Below, in pieces: positions 33,846 through 45,000 of a stretch of DNA of 64,000 nucleotides. A program made the position numbers and the translations under genes. Under the pieces are notes generated by a model, which was given only the letters and a program-made list of their open reading frames with translations, was not told the origin of the DNA and did no database searches. Source of the DNA: Saccoglossus kowalevskii (taxonomy: Eukaryota > Hemichordata > Enteropneusta > Harrimaniidae); contig NW_003128862.1 in NCBI RefSeq assembly GCF_000003605.2, forward strand, positions 205,213 to 269,212. Reading direction: 5' to 3'. Every line of letters starts with the position of its first letter. Position 1 is the stretch's first letter.

Positions 33846-36563
33846 AGTATGGTTGAAATCTGGCCCTTAGAATCAAATTCAAAACACAGATCTAAGTATT
33901 AAGCTAAAGAGGTGGAAGATGTAGTCTGCTTAATCTCAAGCACAGCTAAATATAGTATTGGAATATAATCAATAATTTGAAGAAATCATCAATATATCTG
34001 AATATGAAAGTAAATGATTTGGCCTCTTTGCACTTGTTTGTTTTTAACTAATTTCTGCAGAAATTCCGTTCCATAGATCAAAGCAATAGATATGCAAGCA
34101 AAATAGACAATTTAAAAAAAATCGACAAATATATTGTCAAAAGGAAATCCCAGTACACAGAAAACGTCATCGTCAGTATGTAAAATTATATCCAACCTCT
34201 ATGTAATTGTAGCGACTTTTATTTAAAAAATACTTGATGTATAATGTTCTCCATGCGTCAATTTATTTATTATCTTGTACAGTAGTATCAAAAGAATAAC
34301 AGATTTTGATTTATACCACTTCTAGAAAAAAATACACTACAGTATTTCAGTGCTCCTCTTTGATAGTATATAAAGTAAATATTATTAATTTTGACAACCC
34401 ATAACACAACACCACAAACATGCACTTTTAAAACTGTTAGACCAGTTGACATATTCACTCAAGTTCTCTGAATAATATTTTCTTTTGAAGAGTATCATGT
34501 GGTATAATTGTAAGATCACCAGTAATATCATGTCCAACATGTATTATGCAGTTGTATTTAAAAAATTATTGTCCATATTAATTTTATACTGCCCGTTTAT
34601 AGTTGAACAATTTGGTGAAGATTGTTCTTGTACAGTAAGACACAGTGGGAACATAATGCCTATTGAAATACGGTATTTTAAAGTTATGTATTAAATTATA
34701 TTAAGTATATCACTGGCATTGATAGCATCACGTTATTTCTTTTGTATTTGAAAGATAGATGCGTAAAGTGGCGTCAAAGGCTCTGGTCGAACTTACTATG
34801 AAGTCTGAATGATGAAATGTCATTAATTAGACTAACCAGTCTTAAGTATTTGGAAATCCGTTTCTGGTACTCCAAATACATAATCTTTGAGTATTTGAAG
34901 TTACTGAGTATAAAGAGAAAGTAGTAAAATTCGTGTGTGATGGGGGCCTAGAGGGCTCTTTTATTCGAATCTATAAAAATATAAGAAATCATATCTTCAT
35001 CAAAAGAATTGCTTCGTGAAAATATGCACGTTCCATATTATGTTTTTTTTCCCCAAGGGGTATTCATTACCACCTGTTGTAATGTATTGTGTTGTGTTGT
35101 GTTGCATCGTATTTAGTTACGTAACTCACCTCAAGAACATGTTCTAAGCCGTATGAATAGTTATTATATTATTATTGCTATGCATATTAATTACAACAGA
35201 TTGCATAACTACAATCAATTTAATTACAATCAATCAATGACATCTGATCTTTATTTGTGGTTTATGCTGGTTCAAGCGAGTTGAACATTTAATATAATTG
35301 AATAATCATAATTGAAATGGTAATGGTGAATATTTTCAAAATAAAATAATATTTCCGGACATGTAAAGTGTCATAGCTTAACGAATAACTTCATTCAAGC
35401 CTTTTCTATCCTTCTTGTGCGTCATTTGGCGTGTACGAATAGTTTTCTTTCGTTTTTTTTTCATTTTTCAGGGATTACCTGCAAAGAACATTCTAAGTTG
35501 ATATTGCGCAATACTTTTGTTGAGAATTACATGTTTATTGATGTGTGCAAATGCAAATACGAGGTTGTAATTTTCTGTTGAAAGATTTATTCAGTGTAAT
35601 AAAACAAATTGTCTCCTGAACAACGATGACTATAGTGACCCAAATTTAGTGACCCAAAACTCAGAGGGCTCATCTGTATAATGGGCTTCACATATTTACT
35701 TTGATACTTTGGACTTATAATGACCACACTGTAGTCAGCGAACATAGAAGTATAAGATTTATTGCAAAAAAGTTATTTTTTCTCATAATAACTTGATGAC
35801 AAAAATAACTCATGTTCATCACGAAATTTAGCTTGTACGAAATCAAGATAGCAAACTGTATTATTTTATGAATATTCGAAAATGAAAACATAAATGTCAA
35901 TTAATATTATTATTATAGACATTTCTCCATTGTTCAATTGTCTAAAGACATTTGAATTTAAATTATAAAATCCCGCTCCTTTCTCTCCCTTTCCCTTCCG
36001 GTCAGTCATGCGTGCGCATTTGTACTCAAGAGGAACAAACATAATCTCACAATTTCTATAGAAGTAAGACTGTAAGGTACGGAATAACGCTATAATAGGC
36101 TAAGATACACTCGATGACATCACCACAGCGGTGCATATTAACGATACAAAATGCAAGACATAATGCAATACTTTTTTCTGTTTTGAATGATTCAGTATTG
36201 TAATATTTCATCTATGAATTTGTAATATTTTGTACTTATTTAATATCATTATGTGTTTGAGCCAACAAAACTAGGAAAAGTGAAAACATGGCGTTCCAAT
36301 TAAATAGTAAACGATAATATACAAATATAAAAATGTTAGTAATGAACGAAACTGCGTCTTCATACTTGCTTCTACTGCGATGTTGTGCAATATTACGGTT
36401 ACACGGATCACTGATTCACATCAACTTCGGGTTTACAATAATAATGTTTTCTCTCAAATTTATAACAACGTATTTGAGTCTTCTTAACTTCGTTGTATGT
36501 TATGGGTCTCTATATACATTACCGGATCAATACAAATGTCCTTTCATTTTTTTTTTAATACGA
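33846..36563. other. Intergenic DNA between the minisatellite and the end of gene B
   Basis: AT-rich, with a short GTGTT microsatellite near 35082-35105. No gene recognised. The plus-strand open frame at 36333-36584 ends inside the antisense of gene B exon 4 and is a shadow. No clear AATAAA was found on the minus strand close to the gene B stop codon. Confidence 0.6.
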
Positions 36564-36833
36564 TCATTGCGGGCTGGGCTCTAAAACTTCCAGAGGAGCA
36601 GGGTGGATATTGTTGATTAACGTTTCGCCGGTTTTGATTATTTTCTCGCTATTGTTTACAACATGCTTTTGTGAAGTTTTATGCGATCGTCGTAGAAATG
36701 GCACTGAATACACAGAAAGTGTTCGCGACCGAGTGATGCTTGACTGGCTGCTTAGACGCCGTGATCGCTTTCTCTCTCTGCCATGTCTTGAAACAGATCG
36801 TGTACATTGGCGAATTAGTGCTCGTAAGTCCGT
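36564..36833 (-). CDS. Receptor gene B, exon 4: helix 8 and cytoplasmic tail
   Basis: This exon has no internal start codon and is recognised from its acceptor (TTTTACTTAG), phase 0, stop TGA at 36566-36564, and match to gene A. It is exactly 270 nt (89 codons plus stop), the same as exon 4 of gene A. It reads TDLRALIRQCTRSVSRHG (helix 8, Cys331 likely palmitoylated), then a basic, serine-rich stretch (RERKRSRRLSSQSSITRSRT, SVPFLRRSHKTSQ) and an acidic/Pro end (PLEVLEPSPQ). A plus-strand open frame at 36610-36837 is its shadow. It completes a 410-residue receptor. Confidence 0.92.
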   Translation of the reverse strand, partial: TDLRALIRQCTRSVSRHGRERKRSRRLSSQSSITRSRTLSVYSVPFLRRSHKTSQKHVVNNSEKIIKTGETLINNIHPAPLEVLEPSPQ

Positions 36834-37429
36834 CTAAGTAAAACAATATATACAAGTTAATATTAGAGTACTTTTTTAATAGATCTTGGTTAAATTATGA
36901 AAATGAATTGCATTCATGGTTTTGCAGAAAATTAGTGTTGAAACATAAGAATTGAATAATAGTCTAAATTTGTAAAAAAAAAAAAAAAATCTCGGTTTAC
37001 ATTTTCTTCCCGGAACAACATATAGGTATAATGATGAGCCAACATTATAAAAATATATTATCTACGAGTGTCCATAATAGCAAAGTCACAAAGAACGACG
37101 CGGCATGTAACATGTAATTGGGCGAGTTTCTTCAGAGAAAATACCGTGGGTGTGTTACAATTCGTGATCCCCCAAAAAGGTCGGATTTGCTTTTAGCAGG
37201 GAAGAAATATGTGCAATACTTGTTCACTTGTTTGTTTTTTCTATCATACACATGTGTATGAAACTCATCAATAGCCCTTTGTCGCTGCCGATATCTCATT
37301 GGGAACCACGAGTATTGTTTTTCTCTGAAAATAGCGCCGCCCGTCGCGCTTACTGTTCCTCTAAATAATTTTTGTTTTCCTTATGTTAAGTAAAAACAGA
37401 ATCTCAAATATCCCTTCAATCGAACTTAC
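36834..37429 (-). other. Intron 3 of receptor gene B (596 bp)
   Basis: GTAAGT to ACTTAG on the minus strand, almost the same length as intron 3 of gene A (594 bp) but without obvious sequence similarity or a duplicated acceptor. It contains a 16-nt homopolymer (A on plus, T on minus) at 36974-36989, about 140 nt before the acceptor. Confidence 0.88.
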
Positions 37430-37645
37430 CCGGAAGCTGTCGTTGAGAAATCCATAAATAAATGGATTTACAAAACTGTGCGCCATGGCAAACCATAATA
37501 TTCCTGCATTAACCAGTCGCATGGTGTCTTGGTACTCATAACTCGAATACAGCCACGGATGAAACATAGTAAGAACTTTAAAGATATGGACCGGAAGCCA
37601 ACATATGGCAAACATTATTACAATGATCATCAGCATTTTAATGAC
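37430..37645 (-). CDS. Receptor gene B, exon 3: TM6 and TM7
   Basis: 72 codons, phase 0 at both ends, acceptor TTTTAG, donor CGG|GTAAGT. It begins VIKML and carries TM6 with CWLP (FAICWLPVHIF, W265), loop 3 (FHPWLYSSYEYQD) and TM7 ending NPFIYGFLNDSFR (residues 309-321). The loop 3 residues differ from gene A (YPWLYDNFEYQD), which could alter ligand preference. The 3' half is nearly identical to gene A and the 5' half is not. Confidence 0.96.
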
Positions 37646-38376
37646 CTAAAATAAAACAATTTAACAAAGGTAATGTCAGTGTTTGTGATAGTGACGTTCA
37701 TGTAGTTCACTTTGTACTTTTGCGGAGGCCAACCTTTTGTTTATATACTGACTTGCAAAGGTTCATTGATTATAACTTCACAAAACCTATTGGATACATA
37801 TAGATAACTCCATATAACCGTCACATAACCGTCAATAGTATCGTTCAACTAAAGTTTATATACAGTTATTTTGGACCAAATGAAGTGTCTCGTAGGGTAA
37901 TATGATTATTCAATTCAAGACGACATATTGTTGTTTAATTTATGTGTCTTATAATTTTTTAATATTTACATCCACAGCTTTGCCCGTAGGCCGTTGTAAT
38001 TTTTTGTGTCGCATGTTTCCAGAATATACATCGAGAAAGATGATATTATAGGAAGTGAGGACATATATCAATTTATAATTTAATTAGTAATTTTTGTCTT
38101 ACAACAAAAAAGAACAGCATAAAATGTTCGCCCTAGCATATATTAACTTTATATTTTCGTATGAGCTGATGTAAACACAGGATGCGTTCCTATATAGTAA
38201 GAAAACCTGAGTTTTGATTTAATAAAAAAAATAATTTACCAGTAAAGGAAATATTTCATGGAGGAGAAGTTCTCCTGGGAAATAGTTATCTAGGGGTGGT
38301 TATTGTATAGGGTAGTTGTTCTAAAGGAAGTTGTAGGTGAGGCTGATGTCCGGGTGATTATTGGTTATACGGTTAC
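37646..38376 (-). other. Intron 2 of receptor gene B (731 bp)
   Basis: GTAACC to TTTTAG on the minus strand; phase 0. The donor is weaker than in gene A (GTAACC against GTAAGT). Nothing else seen. Confidence 0.88.
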
Positions 38377-38778
38377 CTTCTTTTTAGCCTTGGCTTGACT
38401 TTGATCTCGTGACTTGTCTGCGTTTCCGGGTATTGCCCTTCCCCAGAGACGGATGCCAACACATGAGTATGTATAACATAGAATACATAACGGAATAGTA
38501 TAGGTAGCCATCAAGAAGAATATTTCATATGCCTTAGCGAATTGGAATTCAGACAACCATTCACTGCAGAAGTATACAGTCTCGCCGTCGAAATAGCTTT
38601 CTTCAACACGCACAAATACCGTCTGTACCGTCGCCAGGGAGATAGCTATCACCCAGATGAAGATGAACACAATCTTTGTTCTATTCTTGGTTACTCTTAC
38701 TTTTAGTGGGTACATCACAGCAAAGTATCGATCAATACCAATTGCAGTCAGTGTACATATACTTACAATAACCGAAAT
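38377..38778 (-). CDS. Receptor gene B, exon 2: TM3 to third intracellular loop
   Basis: 134 codons, phase 0, acceptor TTATTTAG, donor AAG|GTAACC. It carries DRY (D131-R132-Y133), TM4, extracellular loop 2 with ESYFDGETVYFC (C186 pairs with C107), TM5 and a third loop ending GRAIPGNADKSRDQSQAKAK plus KK. The loop 3 and early TM6 signature (PGNA..SRD....KKKVIKML) is shared with leucokinin receptors and relatives. Unlike gene A, the frame is intact throughout. The copies are about 95% identical at nucleotide level across this exon. Confidence 0.96.
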
Positions 38779-39582
38779 CTAAATAAAATGAAGATAAACA
38801 TTGACATAAACATAGAAATAGATTGTATAAATACAAAATGGGAGATGCAGTAAAATGAGAGATGCATATGGCAGTGCCACATAAGCTTTGGTGGCTTTCG
38901 TTTAAGGATGAGATCCAGGTGTAGTATTTTTTTTTTATTTTTAGAGTAATAAGATAAGTTGCCAACCATGTTTACCCGGTAAACTGTGGACTCATTGTTT
39001 TTAAGGGCCATGCTGAAAAAGTGTAACGTTTTAATCTATTTTAAGGTCCACAAATTCAAAAACGTAGATTTTGAAGAAAATTAAAAATAAGCTCATAAAA
39101 GGATAAGGTGTGATTTCAAAATGTTTAACTTCTGATTAACCAAAAATATACAATGTCATCTTCATTATAAAATATGAGTTTGGAAACAAAATAAGTAGCA
39201 CGTGACTTGAATACATATTAATTTACCTAGAATAGAACACGTAGTTGAAAATGAGAATCTAAGTATTTAAAAATGCTTCTTTCGTTTTCAATGTGATTTT
39301 CGCAATTGTATATGCACAAACTCGATATACTGCGACGCATAGCAGTACACACTTCAAGAACACAATAACACAAAATGCTTGATATTCTCTCGTCATCGCG
39401 TTTTCTGCCCCCCCCCCCCCCACGGATAAATGTAACTACGATATTTGGAACTGCGAAAGCGATGACAGAATAAAATTAAATATAACTTGAGAGTTCTTAT
39501 TACGAAACAAAGTTTATGGGTTTTCACAGAGCAAAGACGGTTAACAAACGTTAAAATATCTCAGTTTGAAAAGGAAAACAAT

Positions 39583-39825
39583 TTAACACAACTCTTGAAC
39601 AGCTTGGCGGAAAACCCATGATGGGTTGACAATTGTGTTAAATTCGGATATTAATATTTGACATACTTCTTTTTCAAATATCAATTTGACATCTTTTGTT
39701 GATTCAATTATGTGATACGGAAGACCTAGAACTAATTTAATTTCCGTTCGCAGTAGAATGATTGATGTTATTATCAGCGAGTATACAATAATCACTGTTA
39801 GAAAACTAGATGACCTGGAAGTCAT
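39583..39825 (-). CDS. Unidentified ORF (80 aa) with N-terminal membrane anchor
   Basis: Starting at the ATG at 39825 the product reads MTSRSSS followed by a hydrophobic segment FLTVIIVYSLIITSIILL and then a mixed hydrophilic region ending FRQAVQELC. A short basic/Ser tail before one membrane segment fits a type II signal anchor, as in Golgi glycosyl- or sulfotransferases, but no catalytic domain follows. It lies inside intron 1 of gene B on the same strand. It could be an isolated exon; more likely chance. Confidence 0.15.
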   Translation of the reverse strand: MTSRSSSFLTVIIVYSLIITSIILLRTEIKLVLGLPYHIIESTKDVKLIFEKEVCQILISEFNTIVNPSWVFRQAVQELC

Positions 39826-39975
39826 GTGCACCTGCCCTTTCACATATGTTAGTGTCGATGTGTGCTCGTCCAGCAAATCAGGGTCAAGTTGGCGCCAACA
39901 TTGTGGTTTATTAGAGAATTAACAATAACCCAGACAAAAGTGCATTTATGAAAAACGTGACGCTAGTACCCTGTC

Positions 39976-40383
39976 ATGATAGGCGCAATTGAAACACTCA
40001 AAACAATGCCACGAATGATTCAATATAATATATATATCCCGGCAGGAGCGACGACAAAAGATACGTCTACATGCAGTAACGTTTGCGATGGCGCCGTGCT
40101 TCTTTGTTTATTCAGGGAAGTCAGACATATTTTGTATTGCAATAAACACAAGATTAAGACAGATGTTACAATCCGCCGATATCCCACATATGATGTAATG
40201 CATTTGGAAAACAATATGTGTGTTAACGAAGCCGAATCATTTGAGCACACCGCTACAATTGTCCACAATTGGCGAAGGATATGTTCCTGTTATAATGAAA
40301 ATATGATAATGATTGACATACCCGCAAGCAATTGTCTTCGGCATTCGTTATGTTTTCAAAATCCAACTGATTCAAAAGGGTAG
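39976..40383 (+). CDS. Unidentified ORF (135 aa), longest non-repeat frame in the window outside the receptors
   Basis: ATG-initiated, 135 codons, antisense to intron 1 of gene B. It contains nine cysteines, several in pairs typical of small secreted or zinc-binding proteins (CSNVCDG, CSCYNEN), but no signal peptide and no domain I recognise. An open run of this length is uncommon in AT-rich DNA, yet the opposite strand is also open at 40020-40268, which weakens the case. No promoter or splice context is evident. Confidence 0.18.
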   Translation: MIGAIETLKTMPRMIQYNIYIPAGATTKDTSTCSNVCDGAVLLCLFREVRHILYCNKHKIKTDVTIRRYPTYDVMHLENNMCVNEAESFEHTATIVHNWRRICSCYNENMIMIDIPASNCLRHSLCFQNPTDSKG

Positions 40384-41650
40384 AGGACACAGAATTACAC
40401 TTAAAGTATTAGTTGCCGTCGTGATTGTGACTACTGACGTGTGATCAAGTTACCGAGTATTTATTATTATCGGTCAGACTGCCTGTCTTTCCGTTTACAG
40501 AACAAATCACTAACAATACAAGGTATACAGACTAATTCAAACAAAATCAATTGAATTCATCTGCAGACATTTTAGTTGGGTAATATTGTAAATCAAACAC
40601 TTAATTTATTCAGGATGTCAAAACGATTAAATTGATTGATTACTTGTTCAGGTAACGGAAGGTTTCTGATCATGTAAAAACACTGATGATTTTACAGCGC
40701 TATCAAACACAAAGAATTTGTATTTTTGCTACACGTTCTAAACGTTGTTGCCTAGGATGCGACAAACATACAGTAACATCGGTAAAGAATTGTCATATAT
40801 GTTACATTTCGCGTGAATTTGTATTGAATTATTACGCGTGTCAATATTAAACCGTATTTTCTGTTTGAGTTGTCAGTCATCGATGAGTAATCTATGACCT
40901 ATGACCGTGTATACTGTATTACTAATATTCCCATGATGCAATGAATCAGATATACATCAAACAACCATATCGGAGTCACGCATGTAACATTTCAGTCACA
41001 AACTATTCCATGCGACTCGAACTTTTCTATTAGCCTTGTCTCTGCTGTAATATACCTTGTCATATTGCACTAATTTTTACGAGCTCGTTGGTAGTAGGTG
41101 AAGAATTTCCAGAGAGGTTTTTAGTGGAGCCCCACATTGTTCCGCTACTAATGTATTTCTACTAAGGTATTTATGTCGTTGATGTTGTTTAGTATAACTT
41201 GAGAAAGATACTGGCAGGCTTGTTAATACAGAACTTCGTTTGTAATGTAAAGAGCCCATATACCCCTAGTTAGTCTATGATGAATACATCGTCACCAAAT
41301 CATTTCTGTAAGCATCATTGTTAGTATACTAATGGCGACATTGAAGGTTAACGTATGTCTGGCGTTATATTTAACGTATTCAATACTACATATTCTTTTA
41401 GTCACGAATTTTTCTCTCAAAAAATGAGCTACAGTTGTATACTAAATTGTTATTCTTACGTAGCTCAAGCACGTACATCACGAATCAGAGTACAGAATTT
41501 AATTCATTCCTATAGTCCTCATTCATCAACCGTGGAAATAGCCGTTATGATGCCCAGTGGGTCTACTAACATACGGTATACACCATCTACCGTTTCGATT
41601 ATACCCCCATTAAACGTGTAGCCTACCTGAATACTACAGTCAAATTAGTT

Positions 41651-42096
41651 NNNNNNNNNNNNNNNNNNNNNNNNNNNNNNNNNNNNNNNNNNNNNNNNNN
41701 NNNNNNNNNNNNNNNNNNNNNNNNNNNNNNNNNNNNNNNNNNNNNNNNNNNNNNNNNNNNNNNNNNNNNNNNNNNNNNNNNNNNNNNNNNNNNNNNNNNN
41801 NNNNNNNNNNNNNNNNNNNNNNNNNNNNNNNNNNNNNNNNNNNNNNNNNNNNNNNNNNNNNNNNNNNNNNNNNNNNNNNNNNNNNNNNNNNNNNNNNNNN
41901 NNNNNNNNNNNNNNNNNNNNNNNNNNNNNNNNNNNNNNNNNNNNNNNNNNNNNNNNNNNNNNNNNNNNNNNNNNNNNNNNNNNNNNNNNNNNNNNNNNNN
42001 NNNNNNNNNNNNNNNNNNNNNNNNNNNNNNNNNNNNNNNNNNNNNNNNNNNNNNNNNNNNNNNNNNNNNNNNNNNNNNNNNNNNNNNNNNNNNNNN
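41651..42096. other. Assembly gap (446 N)
   Basis: A run of 446 N inside intron 1 of gene B. Any open frame across it is meaningless. Confidence 1.
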
Positions 42097-45000
42097 GGAA
42101 ATACGTAAATCTCAAATGTCTGAATTGTCAGAATACAACCTTGATATGAGTGTCATAAACAAGCGTCATTTCACATTTTGAACATAATGGCATAGTGGTT
42201 CAGACATTTTTCTCTAATATACGGATGACACAAACATCAGGCACGTTTATTAATCGCACAAATAGAGAAATAGACACGTGACTCATACAAGCTAATGAAT
42301 AGAAGCATGTATAAACTTCAACAACAATGCTCTGCAAGTATGGACTATACGAATTTACGACATGAAAGTGCACTTAATCAGTACCCATTCAAACCATGGA
42401 TTAGTGCAATTTATTCATCGATATTTATGCCTAGATTAAACCACATGTGACAACAAACGATTGCAATCAATACATACACATATTGTAATATATTGTAGAT
42501 TTCCTGGGAGAAATTACTCTTTATGTTTGGAATTCCCATACAACAGAGCAATTTGAGTGGATCACATGTATTGAATAGTACTACATATTAAGACATATAT
42601 TTATCTTATTTAGGCCCGGGAAAATTGCTCAACAATCATTTGTATTTATGGTCGCATGAGAAGCATGATGCCACTATTCATTTAATACTAGTTGGTAATA
42701 ACTTCGATATGTAGACGTCATGCGATGAATGGATCATTTTGAAATAAATGTACGTCCCTTGTGACACATTGTTATTTGCTTTTTCAAATGCACAAAGTTG
42801 CTTCCGACATGTACTCAAACGGTTCAATAAACCGGGGAACTTTTTTCCGACGCCCATGTTGTACCCGGATACGCTACCTTTCGGTTACGGCGCGAACGAA
42901 AAAAAATGTCATATAAAAAGTGTTGTATTTCAAGTATTATTCTCGCGTTTTCATTTTTGAAAACACTCACAGTGCGCATTGGTGCCTACCAATAGATAAG
43001 TACTACATGTATAAGATTCGTGAATGTGTAAATTATTTGGCGAAATATCTGCTGAAGGTGGTTCCATTGTAAATGGTCCAGTAATATATGGATCAGATAT
43101 AGTATATGCACAGTGCATATGGATTTGCTAAATAAGCTGGGTTGTAATTTACAGAAGAAGAACTCGACGATTTGACGACCTGTATCTAGACAAGTACATT
43201 GGTTATAGCGAGATTTTGATTAATATCTCAACACACTACACTGCTAAGTTTAAAATAGTATTCGGGAATGATGAAGGTGCCTAAGCTCACTCACGAATAT
43301 AAATGTCACCGATATCCAGAATGTGTTTCTGTGTGCAATATCTGCAAAATTTTCAGACTACTGTAAGAAATGCTCACTCACCCCAGTTCAAACATCGACT
43401 ATATACAATGAACGAATGAAATACAAAATATTGGTTTTAAAACAACAAATCTATACGCAGTGATACTAGTGAACATATATGCATATAACTGAATACAAAA
43501 GAATGCAACATAACATTTAACAATTTTATAGTCTCAGAAACCCTCAATAGTTAAACAAATTCGGCATCGGCAATTTATCTCTAATTGACCACATATGTCC
43601 CGAAGTGATCACATAACATTCAAGCACTGCCTAGTGACAGTCAATCCAAATGTCTTCACTTTTGTGTGAAACCGTCCTGCATTATTTTTTTTACAAGAAC
43701 GTTAATTTCAACCTGGATGAGTTCTCCCAATATGAAAGTCTGCTCGTACTTGAGCATTGTTTTAATCAAAATGAAACGCCGAAAAAGGACACCGCCGTTT
43801 TGTCGCAGTGTTTGTTGCAAAGTTTGATTTTTGAGAAGCTACGTTCTATATTTACAACTCCGAAAATTATTAATTTTTATTCGCTGACTGCCTGAAATGC
43901 GTTTCACGGCATCCATGCACATAAGATGGACGCTACGAAAAGCTATAGACGCCCTCACTGGACCATTATGATAATGATGTAATTTTCTGCTGCTGAAACT
44001 AAACAGCTACGTGTGATAAATAAAATATTAAAATTCATTACCCATAATATATAACTCACTGAACGAGTTTCGTCATCAAACTAGATTAATAAATCTGATA
44101 TCACGGATGACTCGTTATTTAACCCCTTTTTATAGGACCGACTGGTATATTATAATTAATGTTATACAGAACAGAAACACAAATGACAGAAATATATTTT
44201 ATTTTACCGTATGAACGCTAAATACAAAATGCGTATATATTAATAGCTGGTTAATTTCTCTTACATTTAAGCTTGTTGGCTACTATTCCAACATATTAGT
44301 AGATTTCTACGACTTTTAGCATATGGATTTATGTTATGACGCTATTCACAATAACAACAATATCGAACTACTCGTCGCTCAAAAAATTGTCAAACACACA
44401 TGAAATTTACAATTTTTGATCCATTCATCTTTTCTATGGTTAAATACCAATATCCCGAAGTTACATTCTGGTACTATGTAGTTATAAGACTAATAAGAAA
44501 TTATGATGAACACTATTTTCTATCAAAACAAATTTAACATAAATTCTTATTCAATTTTTTGCAGGTTTTCCAAAGAATATAACTCGTATGGAGTTTAAAC
44601 AAGTTCAACAAGCCGGTGACACATTCTAAATCAATAACTATGTACATTTTTTGAAACAGATAGCACATCTTTTATATGACGGCGAAGCGCATTTGCCGAG
44701 TTGTGAGTTCAAATTTCCTGTTTCATGTTCGTATGTGTGTCTGCAATTTCTGTAATTCATACATATAGCCGTATGCCAAGAATTACCTCCCCGTTAAGAG
44801 TGTCAGTTAAAATCTTGATCTTCCAAACGCAAATAGTATACGGTCTAAGTACTGCTTAACCTTTTCTTTGAGCTGATCATATCTGACGCGGCTCATTTGT
44901 TGAAAAGCGGGCGTGTCGCATACTATCAGTGCATGTAATCATGTTATGAATATTCACACATTGTGTAACTTGGAAGCTAATGACAACCCACAATCTTAAC

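Noticed and set aside
33316-33902. 185- and 188-codon open frames on both strands as genes
   Set aside because: They come entirely from a 21-bp repeat whose unit lacks stops; other frames are long too, and there is no start context or non-repeat domain.
36610-36837. Plus-strand frame with a signal-peptide-like start (MLINVSPVLIIFSLL)
   Set aside because: It is antisense to exon 4 of gene B, whose frame is supported by splice sites, exact length match and similarity to gene A.
39408-39421. 14-nt C run as a regulatory G-quadruplex
   Set aside because: A simple homopolymer without surrounding G/C tracts; likely a microsatellite and prone to sequencing error.
41645-42115. 156-codon minus-strand open frame
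   Set aside because: Almost all of it is the 446-N assembly gap.
44670-44730. tRNA-derived SINE fragment (GGCGAAGCGC ... GAGTTCAAATTTC)
   Set aside because: Too short and only partly matching Pol III boxes; no repeat boundaries.
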